Source: Synergistaceae bacterium
GTDB lineage: Bacteria; Synergistota; Synergistia; Synergistales; Aminobacteriaceae
Direction of reading: 5' to 3'
DNA length: 7,836 nucleotides
Assembly (NCBI GenBank): GCA_031270755.1
Contig: JAISWV010000123.1
Span: 1-7,836 of the forward strand
Position numbers and translations under genes: made by a program. How positions within the stretch are numbered: position 1 is the stretch's first letter; the number at the start of each line of letters is the position of its first letter. The notes under the pieces were generated by a model. It was not told the DNA's origin. It was given only the letters and a program-made list of their open reading frames with translations, and ran no database searches. Below are positions 1-5,615 of this stretch, one piece after another.

Positions 1-1
1 C

Positions 2-1240
2 GGAGAAAAGACGGAATTCGCCGAAGGGGTTCTCACCATCCGCCAAAAGGCCGCGGAGGACGCCCTAGGGCTCAATTCGCTGATCAAAAAACTGGACATC
101 GACGTCATCACGCCGGATAAAAGGCATATTCATACGGAGACCGTCATGGACGTCATTCCTGTCGCCTGCAAGGTGGAGGGAGAGGTGGGGTCCGGCGTCA
201 CCAACGTATTGGACGGTATGGTCTTCATGATCACCGGCGTGGACGAAGACGGCACTCAAGTTCACGAATTCGGCTCCAGCAACGGATTTTTGGACGAAAC
301 CGTCATCTACGGACGTCCCGGATGCCCGGACGAGGACGAGATCATTGTGCGCGTGCACTGCGTGCTGGAGCGTCTGACCGGCATGGAGCGGAGGGGGCCG
401 ATGGCCGTCCACGCCGCGTGCGACATGATTATCCAGGAAATCCGCGACCTGCTCAAAACTTATCCCGCCTCCGAGGCCGTCAAGTCCGAGATCTTCGAGA
501 ACGTCAGGCGGCATGGCCGTCCCCGTGTTCTTCTGGTCAAAGAGATCATGGGGCAGGGCGCGATGCACGACAACATCCTGCTGCCTCTGGAGCCTGCCGG
601 TGTGCCCGGCGGACGGCCCAATGTCGATCTGGGCAACGTTCCTGTCGTCATGAACGTCAATGAAATACGCGACGGAGCTATCCATTCCCTCTGCTGCATC
701 GGCCCGGCCTCCAAGGAGATGACGCGGCATTATTTCAGGGAGCCCATCGTGGAACTCATGGCCCGGGACCCGGAGATCGACCTCGTCGGCGTCGTTTTCG
801 TGGGCAGCCCTCAGGTCAACGACGAAAAGACCTTTGTCTCCAAACGCCTCGGCGCGATGGTGGACACGATGAACGTCGAGGGAGCCATCGTCACGACGGA
901 AGGTTTCGGCAACAACCACATCGATTTCGCCTCGCACATCGAAGAGCTGGGCAAGCGCGGCATTGAGACCGTGGGGGTCACTTACGCCGCTTATCAGGGG
1001 CAGCTGGTGGTCGGCAATCCGTACATGGACGCCCTGGTGGAGGTGAACAAGGACGCGGGCGGCTTCGAGTCCGAACGTCTGGGAGAAAACACCCTGACCG
1101 AGAAAGAAGCCCGGCGGGCTCTTGCCATGCTGAAAAACAAACTGGCGGGGGTCCCCATCGATGCCCCAGAAAACAAATGGAGTCAGGAAGTCATCGACGC
1201 AAACCAAAAAGCGGTTGACGCGTCGAGGAAACAGCCGTGA
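2..1240 (+). CDS. prdA: D-proline reductase proprotein PrdA (pyruvoyl enzyme), 5' end missing
   Basis: This is the C-terminal 412 residues of PrdA; the frame is open from the first base, so the start lies outside the window. PrdA is the cytoplasmic proprotein of D-proline reductase (dithiol). It self-cleaves, and the new N-terminal Cys of the downstream chain becomes the pyruvoyl group that binds D-proline for reductive ring opening to 5-aminovalerate by PrdB. Visible in order: a GrdE/PrdA-type N-terminal region (GEKTEFAEGVLTIRQ, then VSGxGVTNVL-like and YGRPGCPDEDE), the HDNILLPLEPAG stretch, NEIRDGAIHSL just before the cleavage site, then CCIGPASKEMTRHYFREP and GNNHIDFAS in the catalytic chain. 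Cleavage before the second Cys would give a 181-residue chain, close in size to the small pyruvoyl chain known from Clostridium sticklandii. It is the first visible gene of the prd operon, and prdB follows two genes on. The main alternative, GrdE of glycine reductase, is disfavoured because the partner selenoprotein is PrdB-like and short. Confidence 0.9.
   Translation, partial: GEKTEFAEGVLTIRQKAAEDALGLNSLIKKLDIDVITPDKRHIHTETVMDVIPVACKVEGEVGSGVTNVLDGMVFMITGVDEDGTQVHEFGSSNGFLDETVIYGRPGCPDEDEIIVRVHCVLERLTGMERRGPMAVHAACDMIIQEIRDLLKTYPASEAVKSEIFENVRRHGRPRVLLVKEIMGQGAMHDNILLPLEPAGVPGGRPNVDLGNVPVVMNVNEIRDGAIHSLCCIGPASKEMTRHYFREPIVELMARDPEIDLVGVVFVGSPQVNDEKTFVSKRLGAMVDTMNVEGAIVTTEGFGNNHIDFASHIEELGKRGIETVGVTYAAYQGQLVVGNPYMDALVEVNKDAGGFESERLGENTLTEKEARRALAMLKNKLAGVPIDAPENKWSQEVIDANQKAVDASRKQP
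689..697 (+). other. PrdA self-cleavage / pyruvoyl-forming site (Leu-Cys-Cys)
   Basis: The codons read Leu (689-691), Cys (692-694), Cys (695-697), followed by Ile-Gly-Pro. In the characterised clostridial PrdA, cleavage is between Thr and Cys and the Cys becomes the pyruvoyl moiety. Alignment with the downstream paralogue, whose first domain continues with the same G-P-(S/A)-(S/T)-K-E motif and whose second domain ends in H-A-L-T, places the catalytic Cys at 695-697 and a Cys rather than Thr just before it. The exact scissile bond is inferred. Confidence 0.65.
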
Positions 1241-1482
1241 ACGTGGAACTCGCCGATGTCGAATTGAGCCCGAAACTTTTGAGGGGCCGATTGACGAACG
1301 TGACGGAAGCTGGAGCGACAATTGAACTCACCGGCAGAATGGGGGTGTTGCATCTGCCTCTGCGATGTATTCTGACGACCGGAAAGCCTGCGGCAGGCGA
1401 TAAAGTCGAAATTTATTTGAGCTACGCGCGTCAGATCTCTTCGCAGGGCGGAACGGAAGCGGCATATGACGAAGATGTGTGA
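1237..1482 (+). CDS. Small conserved protein of the proline reductase cluster (81 aa), function unknown
   Basis: An 81-residue protein whose GTG start (1237-1239) overlaps the prdA stop in a GTGA arrangement, preceded by a GAGGA ribosome-binding site at 1225-1229 with 7-base spacing. This implies translational coupling to prdA. No signal peptide or membrane segment is visible. The core, from about residue 14 to 67, alternates hydrophobic and polar residues with several Gly and reads like a small beta-barrel; the C-terminus is acidic. Short uncharacterised proteins between prdA and prdB are known in clostridial prd operons (annotated in Clostridium botulinum as CBO2463/CBO2479-type); I recall this from memory, and the position and size fit. 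It may be an assembly, maturation or stability factor for the reductase, but nothing in the sequence shows a catalytic role. Confidence 0.8.
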   Translation: MNVELADVELSPKLLRGRLTNVTEAGATIELTGRMGVLHLPLRCILTTGKPAAGDKVEIYLSYARQISSQGGTEAAYDEDV

Positions 1483-1506
1483 ACGGGAAGTAAACGCGTG
1501 AAGGAA

Positions 1507-1511
1507 AGGAG
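1507..1511 (+). promoter_or_regulatory. Ribosome-binding site of prdB
   Basis: AGGAG lies 7 bases before ATG 1519. It fixes the prdB start at 1519 rather than the in-frame GTG at 1498, which would lie upstream of this site and add seven charged residues. Confidence 0.75.
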
Positions 1512-1518
1512 AAAGGAC

Positions 1519-2247
1519 ATGCAATCACAATTGACCACTGTACCGGGTATGCGCTCGGAAGTATTTGCCCCGACGACACCTCCGCCGGTGTGGACGCCTG
1601 TGACCAAACCGCTGCGGGAGAGCCGGGTCGCTTTCGCCACAGCGGGCGGGATCCATCTGAAGTCGCAAGTGCCTTTCAATCCGGCCGGAGATTTCTCCAT
1701 ACGGGAGATCCCGAGCGATACGCCCTCTTCTGAACTCATGGTGACACACGGCGGATACGACAACAGCGACGTCAACAAAGACGTCAACGCGATGTTGCCC
1801 ATCGATCGCCTGCGCGAGCTGGCGGCGGAAGGATATATCGGCAGCCTCGCCCCCGTTCTGGTGGGTTTCATGGGCGGCGGCGGCAACGTCGAGAAATTCC
1901 GCAACGAGACGGGCCCTTCCATCGCCCGCATTTTCAAAAACGAGGAGGTGGATCTGGTGGTTCTCACCGCCGGGTGAGGGACATGCCATAGATCTGCCGT
2001 GATGGCGCAGAGAGAGATTGAAAAAGCGGGAATTCCAACGATCATCATTGCGGCTTTGCCGCCCGTGGTCAAACAGCAGGGTTCGCCCCGTTACGTGGCT
2101 CCGCGCGTGCCGATGGGGGCCAACGCCGGCGCGCCCAACGACAAGGCGATGCAGACCGCTATCCTCAAAGATACGTTGAACTGCCTCATGGAGTTCGACC
2201 ATTTCGGGCAGAACAAGCCGCTGCCCTACGAGTACAAGCACAACTGA
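1519..2247 (+). CDS. prdB: D-proline reductase selenoprotein PrdB (UGA at 1975-1977 = selenocysteine)
   Basis: PrdB is the Sec-containing subunit of D-proline reductase: the selenolate attacks the proline ring bound to the PrdA pyruvoyl group, and the resulting selenide-sulfide is re-reduced through PrdC. The frame starting at ATG 1519 meets TGA at 1975-1977 and continues in the same frame, without gap, to a TGA at 2245-2247. Read through, it is 242 residues with Sec at 153, very close to the size and Sec position of the Clostridium sticklandii protein. The Sec sits in A-G-U-G-T-C, so Sec153 and Cys156 form a redox U-x-x-C motif. GrdB-family landmarks are visible: THGGYDNSDVNKDVNA near residue 75, then LPIDRLRELAAEGYIG, and GFMGGGGN before the Sec. 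Downstream of Sec, EKAGIPTIIIAALPPV matches the family. A conventional gene caller would split it into two pieces at the UGA. A true nonsense mutation is very unlikely, because both parts are conserved and join exactly at the expected catalytic residue. Confidence 0.95.
1975..2010 (+). promoter_or_regulatory. Probable bacterial SECIS element in prdB mRNA
   Basis: Starting six bases after the UGA, TGCCAT (1984-1989) can pair with ATGGCG (2002-2007), using one U-G pair, to close a 12-base loop (1990-2001). Position directly 3' of the UGA inside the coding region is where bacterial SelB-binding SECIS hairpins lie. An alternative pairing of CTGC (1994-1997) with GCAG (2007-2010) competes with it. 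Bacterial SECIS elements vary greatly between lineages, so the exact fold is inference; the need for such an element follows from the Sec reading of the UGA. Confidence 0.55.
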
Positions 2248-2257
2248 ACACCGAAAA

Positions 2258-2285
2258 CCCGGGGAGGGCGCAGGCTCTCCCCGGG
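2258..2285 (+). other. Strong intercistronic hairpin between prdB and the PrdA paralogue
   Basis: CCCGGGGAG (2258-2266) and CTCCCCGGG (2277-2285) are perfect inverted repeats. Two further inner pairs (one G-U) give an 11-bp stem with a six-base loop, 10 bases after the prdB stop. On the + strand no T run follows, so it is not a classical terminator; it could protect the 3' end of prdAB mRNA or attenuate the downstream gene. On the - strand a TTTT follows, but no - strand gene lies there. Confidence 0.6.
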
Positions 2286-2310
2286 CTGAATTGTCTGACG
2301 AGATCGGGAC

Positions 2311-2315
2311 AGGAG
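2311..2315 (+). promoter_or_regulatory. Ribosome-binding site deciding the start of the PrdA paralogue
   Basis: AGGAG lies 8 bases before ATG 2324. The longer frame from TTG 2291 has no such site, and its first 11 codons overlap this motif. The choice matters because it puts Met1 exactly at the position of the PrdA cleavage site. Confidence 0.75.
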
Positions 2316-2323
2316 ATGCCGTT

Positions 2324-3646
2324 ATGGGATTGGGACCGTCAACGAAAGAAACCACGCTCCACTATTACCGCGACCCCCTCTGCCAGGCTTTGGCCGCGGA
2401 CGCGGATGTGGATTTTACGGGAGTTGTCGTTGCCGGGACCTCGGATGAAAACGAGCACAAATTTTTCATCGCCCAGCGTATCGGCACGCTTTTGGAAGCC
2501 ATGCGCACGGACGGCGCTTTGATTTCCATCGACAGTTGGGGCAATTGCCATATCGACTTCGCCTCGGTCATGGAAGCGGCGGGAGAGCGCGGCATTCCCC
2601 TGGTCGGACTCAGTTTTGTCGGAACCCAGGCCGCGTTTGTCGTCACCAATTCCTACATGACCCCCGATTCCATCATCGACCTGAACAAAACCTCCGAAGG
2701 CGAGGAAAGCCGGATACTGGGCCAGAACACTGCGGTGGAACTGGACGCGCTCAAGGCCGTGGCCATTCTCAAAAACAAAATCCGCCGGCGAAATTCCGAA
2801 AAACTCGAAAAAAAACGGTGGGCGGGCGAAGAAAAAAAAGAAAAAGCAGAAAAAGAAGAAAAACCAGAAAAAAGGGTGCGCCGGTTGATTCTCCGCACTT
2901 TTGCCGTCGGGGAACTTCGCGAAGTCGGCGGCGGGGAACCGACGAAACTGCACAAAGGATGCCTCTCCATCAACACCGAAAAATTATTCCGAGCCGGGCT
3001 GAGCGCGTTGGAGAACGCTGACGGACGGGTCCGTAAATTTTCTCTGTCGCTGATCACGCCCGAAAAACGCGATGTTTCCGTCAATTCTATCCTGGATTTT
3101 GCTCCTGTCGCCGCCAAGGTCGCCGGACGCGCGGGAGAGGGGATCACCCACGTTTTTTCGGGACTGCGGACCCTCCTGACGGCAGTGGAGGAAGGGGGCT
3201 TTCAGCCCGCCAACATGGGTTCCGCGGATGGAGTTCTTGACCGGCGGGTCGTGTTCGGCCGTCCAGGAACGCCCGGCGGCGGCGACGGGCTGCTTCATGT
3301 CGATGTCCTGCTCGCGGAAGGGCAGGGCCGTTCCCGTGCCGGAATCATGGCCGCCCATGAGGTCTGCGACGCGGTGGCTCAGGAACTCCGGGAGACGCTG
3401 CGCGCGCTTCCTTCCTCGGACGCGGCAGCCAAGGAGGAGTTCTGGGACATTGTTCGCCCCAATGGATATAAAATCGCGCTGGTGAAGCTGGTGTCTGGAT
3501 TGGGCTGCCGTTACGACACGCTTCTTTTTCCCCGGGAGCCTGCGGGTTACGCGGGGGGAAAGTCCATCATGGACCGCTCCAACAACGTTCAAATCGTTAT
3601 CACGCCCAACGAATACAGAGACGGTGTTCTGCACGCCCTGACATAG
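2324..3646 (+). CDS. Circularly permuted PrdA paralogue (PrdD/PrdE-like), probably lacking the pyruvoyl group
   Basis: A 440-residue cytoplasmic protein homologous to PrdA but with its two halves in reverse order. Residues 1-152 match the PrdA chain after the cleavage site: GPSTKETTLHYYRDP aligns with GPASKEMTRHYFREP, GNCHIDFAS with GNNHIDFAS, and VAILKNKI with LAMLKNKL. Residues about 153-185 are a Lys/Glu-rich linker. Residues about 200-440 match the PrdA chain before the cleavage site: ITPEKRDV with ITPDKRHI, VFGRPGTP with IYGRPGCP, FPREPAGYAGG with LPLEPAGVPGG. It ends at NEYRDGVLHALT, exactly where PrdA reaches its cleavage site. At the N-terminus Met-Gly replaces Cys-Cys, so the pyruvoyl precursor is missing. 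Clostridial prd operons carry PrdA-related accessory genes named prdD and prdE downstream of prdB; this may be a fusion of such genes, which I recall but cannot check. It is third in line after prdA, and a structural or regulatory pseudo-subunit role is inferred. Confidence 0.85.
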   Translation: MGLGPSTKETTLHYYRDPLCQALAADADVDFTGVVVAGTSDENEHKFFIAQRIGTLLEAMRTDGALISIDSWGNCHIDFASVMEAAGERGIPLVGLSFVGTQAAFVVTNSYMTPDSIIDLNKTSEGEESRILGQNTAVELDALKAVAILKNKIRRRNSEKLEKKRWAGEEKKEKAEKEEKPEKRVRRLILRTFAVGELREVGGGEPTKLHKGCLSINTEKLFRAGLSALENADGRVRKFSLSLITPEKRDVSVNSILDFAPVAAKVAGRAGEGITHVFSGLRTLLTAVEEGGFQPANMGSADGVLDRRVVFGRPGTPGGGDGLLHVDVLLAEGQGRSRAGIMAAHEVCDAVAQELRETLRALPSSDAAAKEEFWDIVRPNGYKIALVKLVSGLGCRYDTLLFPREPAGYAGGKSIMDRSNNVQIVITPNEYRDGVLHALT

Positions 3647-3692
3647 GGTATGTGGGGTATGCGGCCTAACCCGGGTTTCAGCGAAGCGTTTC

Positions 3693-3727
3693 AGGGTAAA
3701 AAATCAGGGGAAGCCGAAGCCTCCCCT
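3693..3727 (-). terminator. Intrinsic terminator of the small exported-protein gene
   Basis: AGGGGA (3706-3711) pairs with TCCCCT (3722-3727), and after one A-C mismatch GC (3713-3714) pairs with GC (3719-3720) around a CGAA loop. Reading the - strand, the stem is followed by TGATTTTTTACC. It begins 8 bases after the stop codon of the - strand gene. On the + strand no T run follows, so it is not clearly the prd operon terminator. Confidence 0.75.
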
Positions 3728-3734
3728 CTGCATT

Positions 3735-4019
3735 TCAGGACCTGTGACGAAGCCGCGGATACTCGCACCCGTTGTGACGATGGTCTTCCCGCCTTCCCCT
3801 TTCTCTTCCCCTTTCCCACTCCCGATGCCTTCCGCCTAATTTGAGCCTTGGCTGCGGAAATTTAAACCACATTCCGAACTCAGGGCGCTTGTCTCTGCGC
3901 TCCACATACTTTTTCCCGTTCCCGTCGCGAGGCTGGTTATGTCCATTGCCATAGGCCATCGCGCCACTTGCCATATTCAATGCCCCCGCAAGAACGATCA
4001 CCGCAACTAACCTTTTCAT
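3735..4019 (-). CDS. Small exported Arg-rich protein (94 aa), unknown function
   Basis: The protein starts MKRLVAVIVLAGALNMASGAMA, a typical Sec signal peptide: basic n-region, hydrophobic core, and A-M-A before a likely cleavage site. This leaves a mature part of about 72 residues that begins YGNGHN and becomes very rich in Arg, Gly, Glu and His, with a G-R/E-R repeat-like stretch near residues 65-80. One Cys lies near the end. ATG 4019 has AGGAAG five bases upstream; the GTG directly before it (4022) with AGGAG eight bases upstream is an equally workable start adding one residue. A terminator follows directly. It stands alone, convergent to the prd operon and separated from the downstream transporter operon. 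I do not recognise a family. The signal peptide, ribosome-binding site and terminator make it a credible gene despite its odd composition. Confidence 0.65.
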   Translation of the reverse strand: MKRLVAVIVLAGALNMASGAMAYGNGHNQPRDGNGKKYVERRDKRPEFGMWFKFPQPRLKLGGRHREWERGRERGRREDHRHNGCEYPRLRHRS

Positions 4020-4115
4020 CACAACTTCCTCTCCTTCTGTTCTCAGATTTGTACTGCGTTCTTATCGAACGAAGGCATTGTATTCCCCATAATTTAACTG
4101 TGTGAGTGGTGACCA

Positions 4116-4143
4116 TTAATAAATCTTAAAATGCGGGTAACAA
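4116..4143 (-). promoter_or_regulatory. Possible promoter of the small exported-protein gene
   Basis: On the - strand, TTGTTA (4143-4138) is followed after 16 bases by TATTAA (4121-4116) in an AT-rich stretch, with a leader of about 100 bases before the gene. A second -10-like TACAAT (4082-4077) is nearer the gene but lacks a good -35. The assignment is weak, by consensus likeness only. Confidence 0.3.
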
Positions 4144-4211
4144 AAAACAAAAACATTGCCTATGCCGGGAATCGGGCAGGAGGCCGCCGATTGTCCGGGT
4201 GACCGGCCTCC
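4141..4211 (-). terminator. Possible terminator of the transporter/amidohydrolase operon
   Basis: GGAGGCCG (4179-4186) and CGGCCTCC (4204-4211) form an 8-bp GC-rich stem with a 17-base loop, about 50 bases beyond the amidohydrolase stop. A second small stem (4163-4167 with 4173-4178, one bulge) follows, and then the - strand reads GTTTTTGTTTTTTG (4154-4141). The T tract is separated from the strong stem by about 25 bases, so this is an unusual or composite terminator. Confidence 0.4.
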
Positions 4212-4262
4212 CGCGCCGCCGTGTGTGCGCCGTAATTTAGAGGCTCGCGGCTTCTGCGGCTT

Positions 4263-5555
4263 CTATTGTGAAAGTTTGCCGACAATGGCGGCCAGGGCCT
4301 TGACGCCCAGAATCATGCTGCTCTCGTCGATGTCGAAACATCCGTTGTGGTGGGGCGCGGCGATATTCGACCCCAGAGCCAGGTACGTCGCCTGACCGCC
4401 GAGTTCTTGTACGCGGCGCATCATCCAGGTCGCGTCTTCGCTGCCGCCGCCCTGAACTGTTTCCAGCACTTCCCGGAAAAGGCCCGTCTCTCGGATCGCC
4501 TCTCCGGCTTTTGCCACGAGAGGAGCGTCGCCGGCGGCGTCCGTTCCCGCCCCGGTCTTGACCACCGTCACCTCGGTTTCGTACATCGCAGCCGCTCCTT
4601 GCAGGATTTTCTGAGCGCGTTCGTAGACATAGTCCGCGATTTTTTGGGTTTGCCCCCGGGTCTCGGCCTTCATGAAGGCCTTGCCCGGAATGACGTTACG
4701 TCCCGTGCCCGCGCTCAACACTCCCACATTGACGCGCAGGGACCCGTCACGGTGCGGAGCGATGCCGTGGAGAGAAAGCGCCGCGGCCGCGGCCGCCAGC
4801 AGGGCGTTGTGCCCCTCGTGAGGAGCGCCTGCCGCATGGGCCGTCCGACCGGTGAATTCCACGTCGAACTTGGCGGTGCAGAGATAACCCAGAGAGTTCA
4901 GACCGAATACCCCGCTGGGGACCCCGCCGCCGATATGCATGGCCAGAAAATAATCCGACCCGTCCACGACGCCCTTTTGCGTCATGGCATAGGCCCCCCG
5001 GCATCCCTCTTCGCCGGGCTGGAAGATCAATCGAATTTCTCCTTTCAGATCGTCTTGCTTTGCCGTCAACACCGCAGCCAGCCCCAATCCCATGGCGGTG
5101 TGGGCGTCATGCCCACAGGCGTGCATCAGCAGGTCGTTGACGCTCGCGAACCCCTCTTCGTTGGGGCGATGGCTGGGGAGCTTTGTCTCGTCGACGTCGA
5201 CGCAGTCCATGTCGAAGCGGATCGAAACGACAGGACCGGGTCTTCCGGTTTTGAGAGCGGCCACAACCCCGGGATATTCCCTCATTTTGTCGATCCATTC
5301 GGCGTCGCCTCCCTGCCGTATCGCCCGCTGGATGTGAGCGTCGATCTCCGACCGGGGAGGCCGCCCCATAACCGCCGAGAGCTCCACCGTGTCCAGCCCC
5401 ACCGTCAAGCCGTAACCCAGCTTCTCCAATCGCCGCGCCACGAGAGAGGACGTACGGAACTCCGTCCACGCGCTCTCGGGGTACTTATGCAGGTCCCGCC
5501 GCCACGCGACCAGGTCTCGTTCCAACGCATTCCAATCCAGTTTATTCCCGTCCAT
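4263..5555 (-). CDS. M20-family amidohydrolase, AbgA-like (p-aminobenzoyl-glutamate hydrolase subunit A type)
   Basis: A 430-residue cytoplasmic metallo-amidohydrolase that should hydrolyse an amide bond of an N-acyl or aryl amino acid or a short peptide. Length and sequence layout match Escherichia coli AbgA (436 residues), including the extra segment around residues 60-95 before the first metal-binding motif. Visible motifs: WRRDLHKYPES near the N-terminus, RFDMDCVDVDE at about 113-123, MHACGHDAHTA at about 144-154 (metal ligands), QPGEEG at 179-184 (catalytic Glu pair), MHIGGG at 206, HAAGAPHEGHNA at 240-251, GGGSEDAT at 369-376 and APHHN at 401-405 (metal His). A strong GGAGGT precedes ATG 5555 by seven bases; the ATG 5570 frame is rejected because that site lies inside it. 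It is the last gene of the peptide-transporter operon, 60 bases after the DppC-like gene. No AbgB partner is adjacent, so the true substrate may be an imported peptide or acyl-amino acid. Confidence 0.88.
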   Translation of the reverse strand: MDGNKLDWNALERDLVAWRRDLHKYPESAWTEFRTSSLVARRLEKLGYGLTVGLDTVELSAVMGRPPRSEIDAHIQRAIRQGGDAEWIDKMREYPGVVAALKTGRPGPVVSIRFDMDCVDVDETKLPSHRPNEEGFASVNDLLMHACGHDAHTAMGLGLAAVLTAKQDDLKGEIRLIFQPGEEGCRGAYAMTQKGVVDGSDYFLAMHIGGGVPSGVFGLNSLGYLCTAKFDVEFTGRTAHAAGAPHEGHNALLAAAAAALSLHGIAPHRDGSLRVNVGVLSAGTGRNVIPGKAFMKAETRGQTQKIADYVYERAQKILQGAAAMYETEVTVVKTGAGTDAAGDAPLVAKAGEAIRETGLFREVLETVQGGGSEDATWMMRRVQELGGQATYLALGSNIAAPHHNGCFDIDESSMILGVKALAAIVGKLSQ

Positions 5556-5562
5556 CTCGAAC

Positions 5563-5568
5563 ACCTCC
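5563..5568 (-). promoter_or_regulatory. Ribosome-binding site deciding the amidohydrolase start
   Basis: On the - strand GGAGGT lies 7 bases before ATG 5555. An upstream in-frame ATG (5570) overlaps this site and has only a poorly spaced CAGG before it. Confidence 0.75.
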
Positions 5569-5615
5569 ATCCTGAATACTTCTTCGATGCTGTGTATGCC
5601 GTCTTTTGCGCTGGC

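Noticed and set aside
65..1321. 418-codon open frame on the - strand
   Set aside because: It is antisense to prdA, shows no recognisable domain, and its composition is that of a shadow frame.
1975..1977. TGA as a true stop, making two separate genes
   Set aside because: The same frame continues with conserved PrdB sequence, and the UGA sits exactly where the catalytic Sec is expected, with Cys three residues later.
2291..2323. TTG 2291 as start of the PrdA paralogue
   Set aside because: It has no Shine-Dalgarno site, and the AGGAG that serves ATG 2324 lies inside this extension; the added residues have no PrdA counterpart.
1525..2355. Long - strand open frames across prdB
   Set aside because: They are antisense to a conserved selenoprotein and have no ribosome-binding site or family likeness.
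3668..3677. Perfect 10-bp palindrome AACCCGGGTT
   Set aside because: It has no loop and no second copy in the window; it could be an operator, but nothing supports this beyond chance.
3650..3844. 64-codon + strand frame after the prd operon
   Set aside because: There is no ribosome-binding site or family likeness, and it overlaps the terminator and 3' end of the - strand gene.
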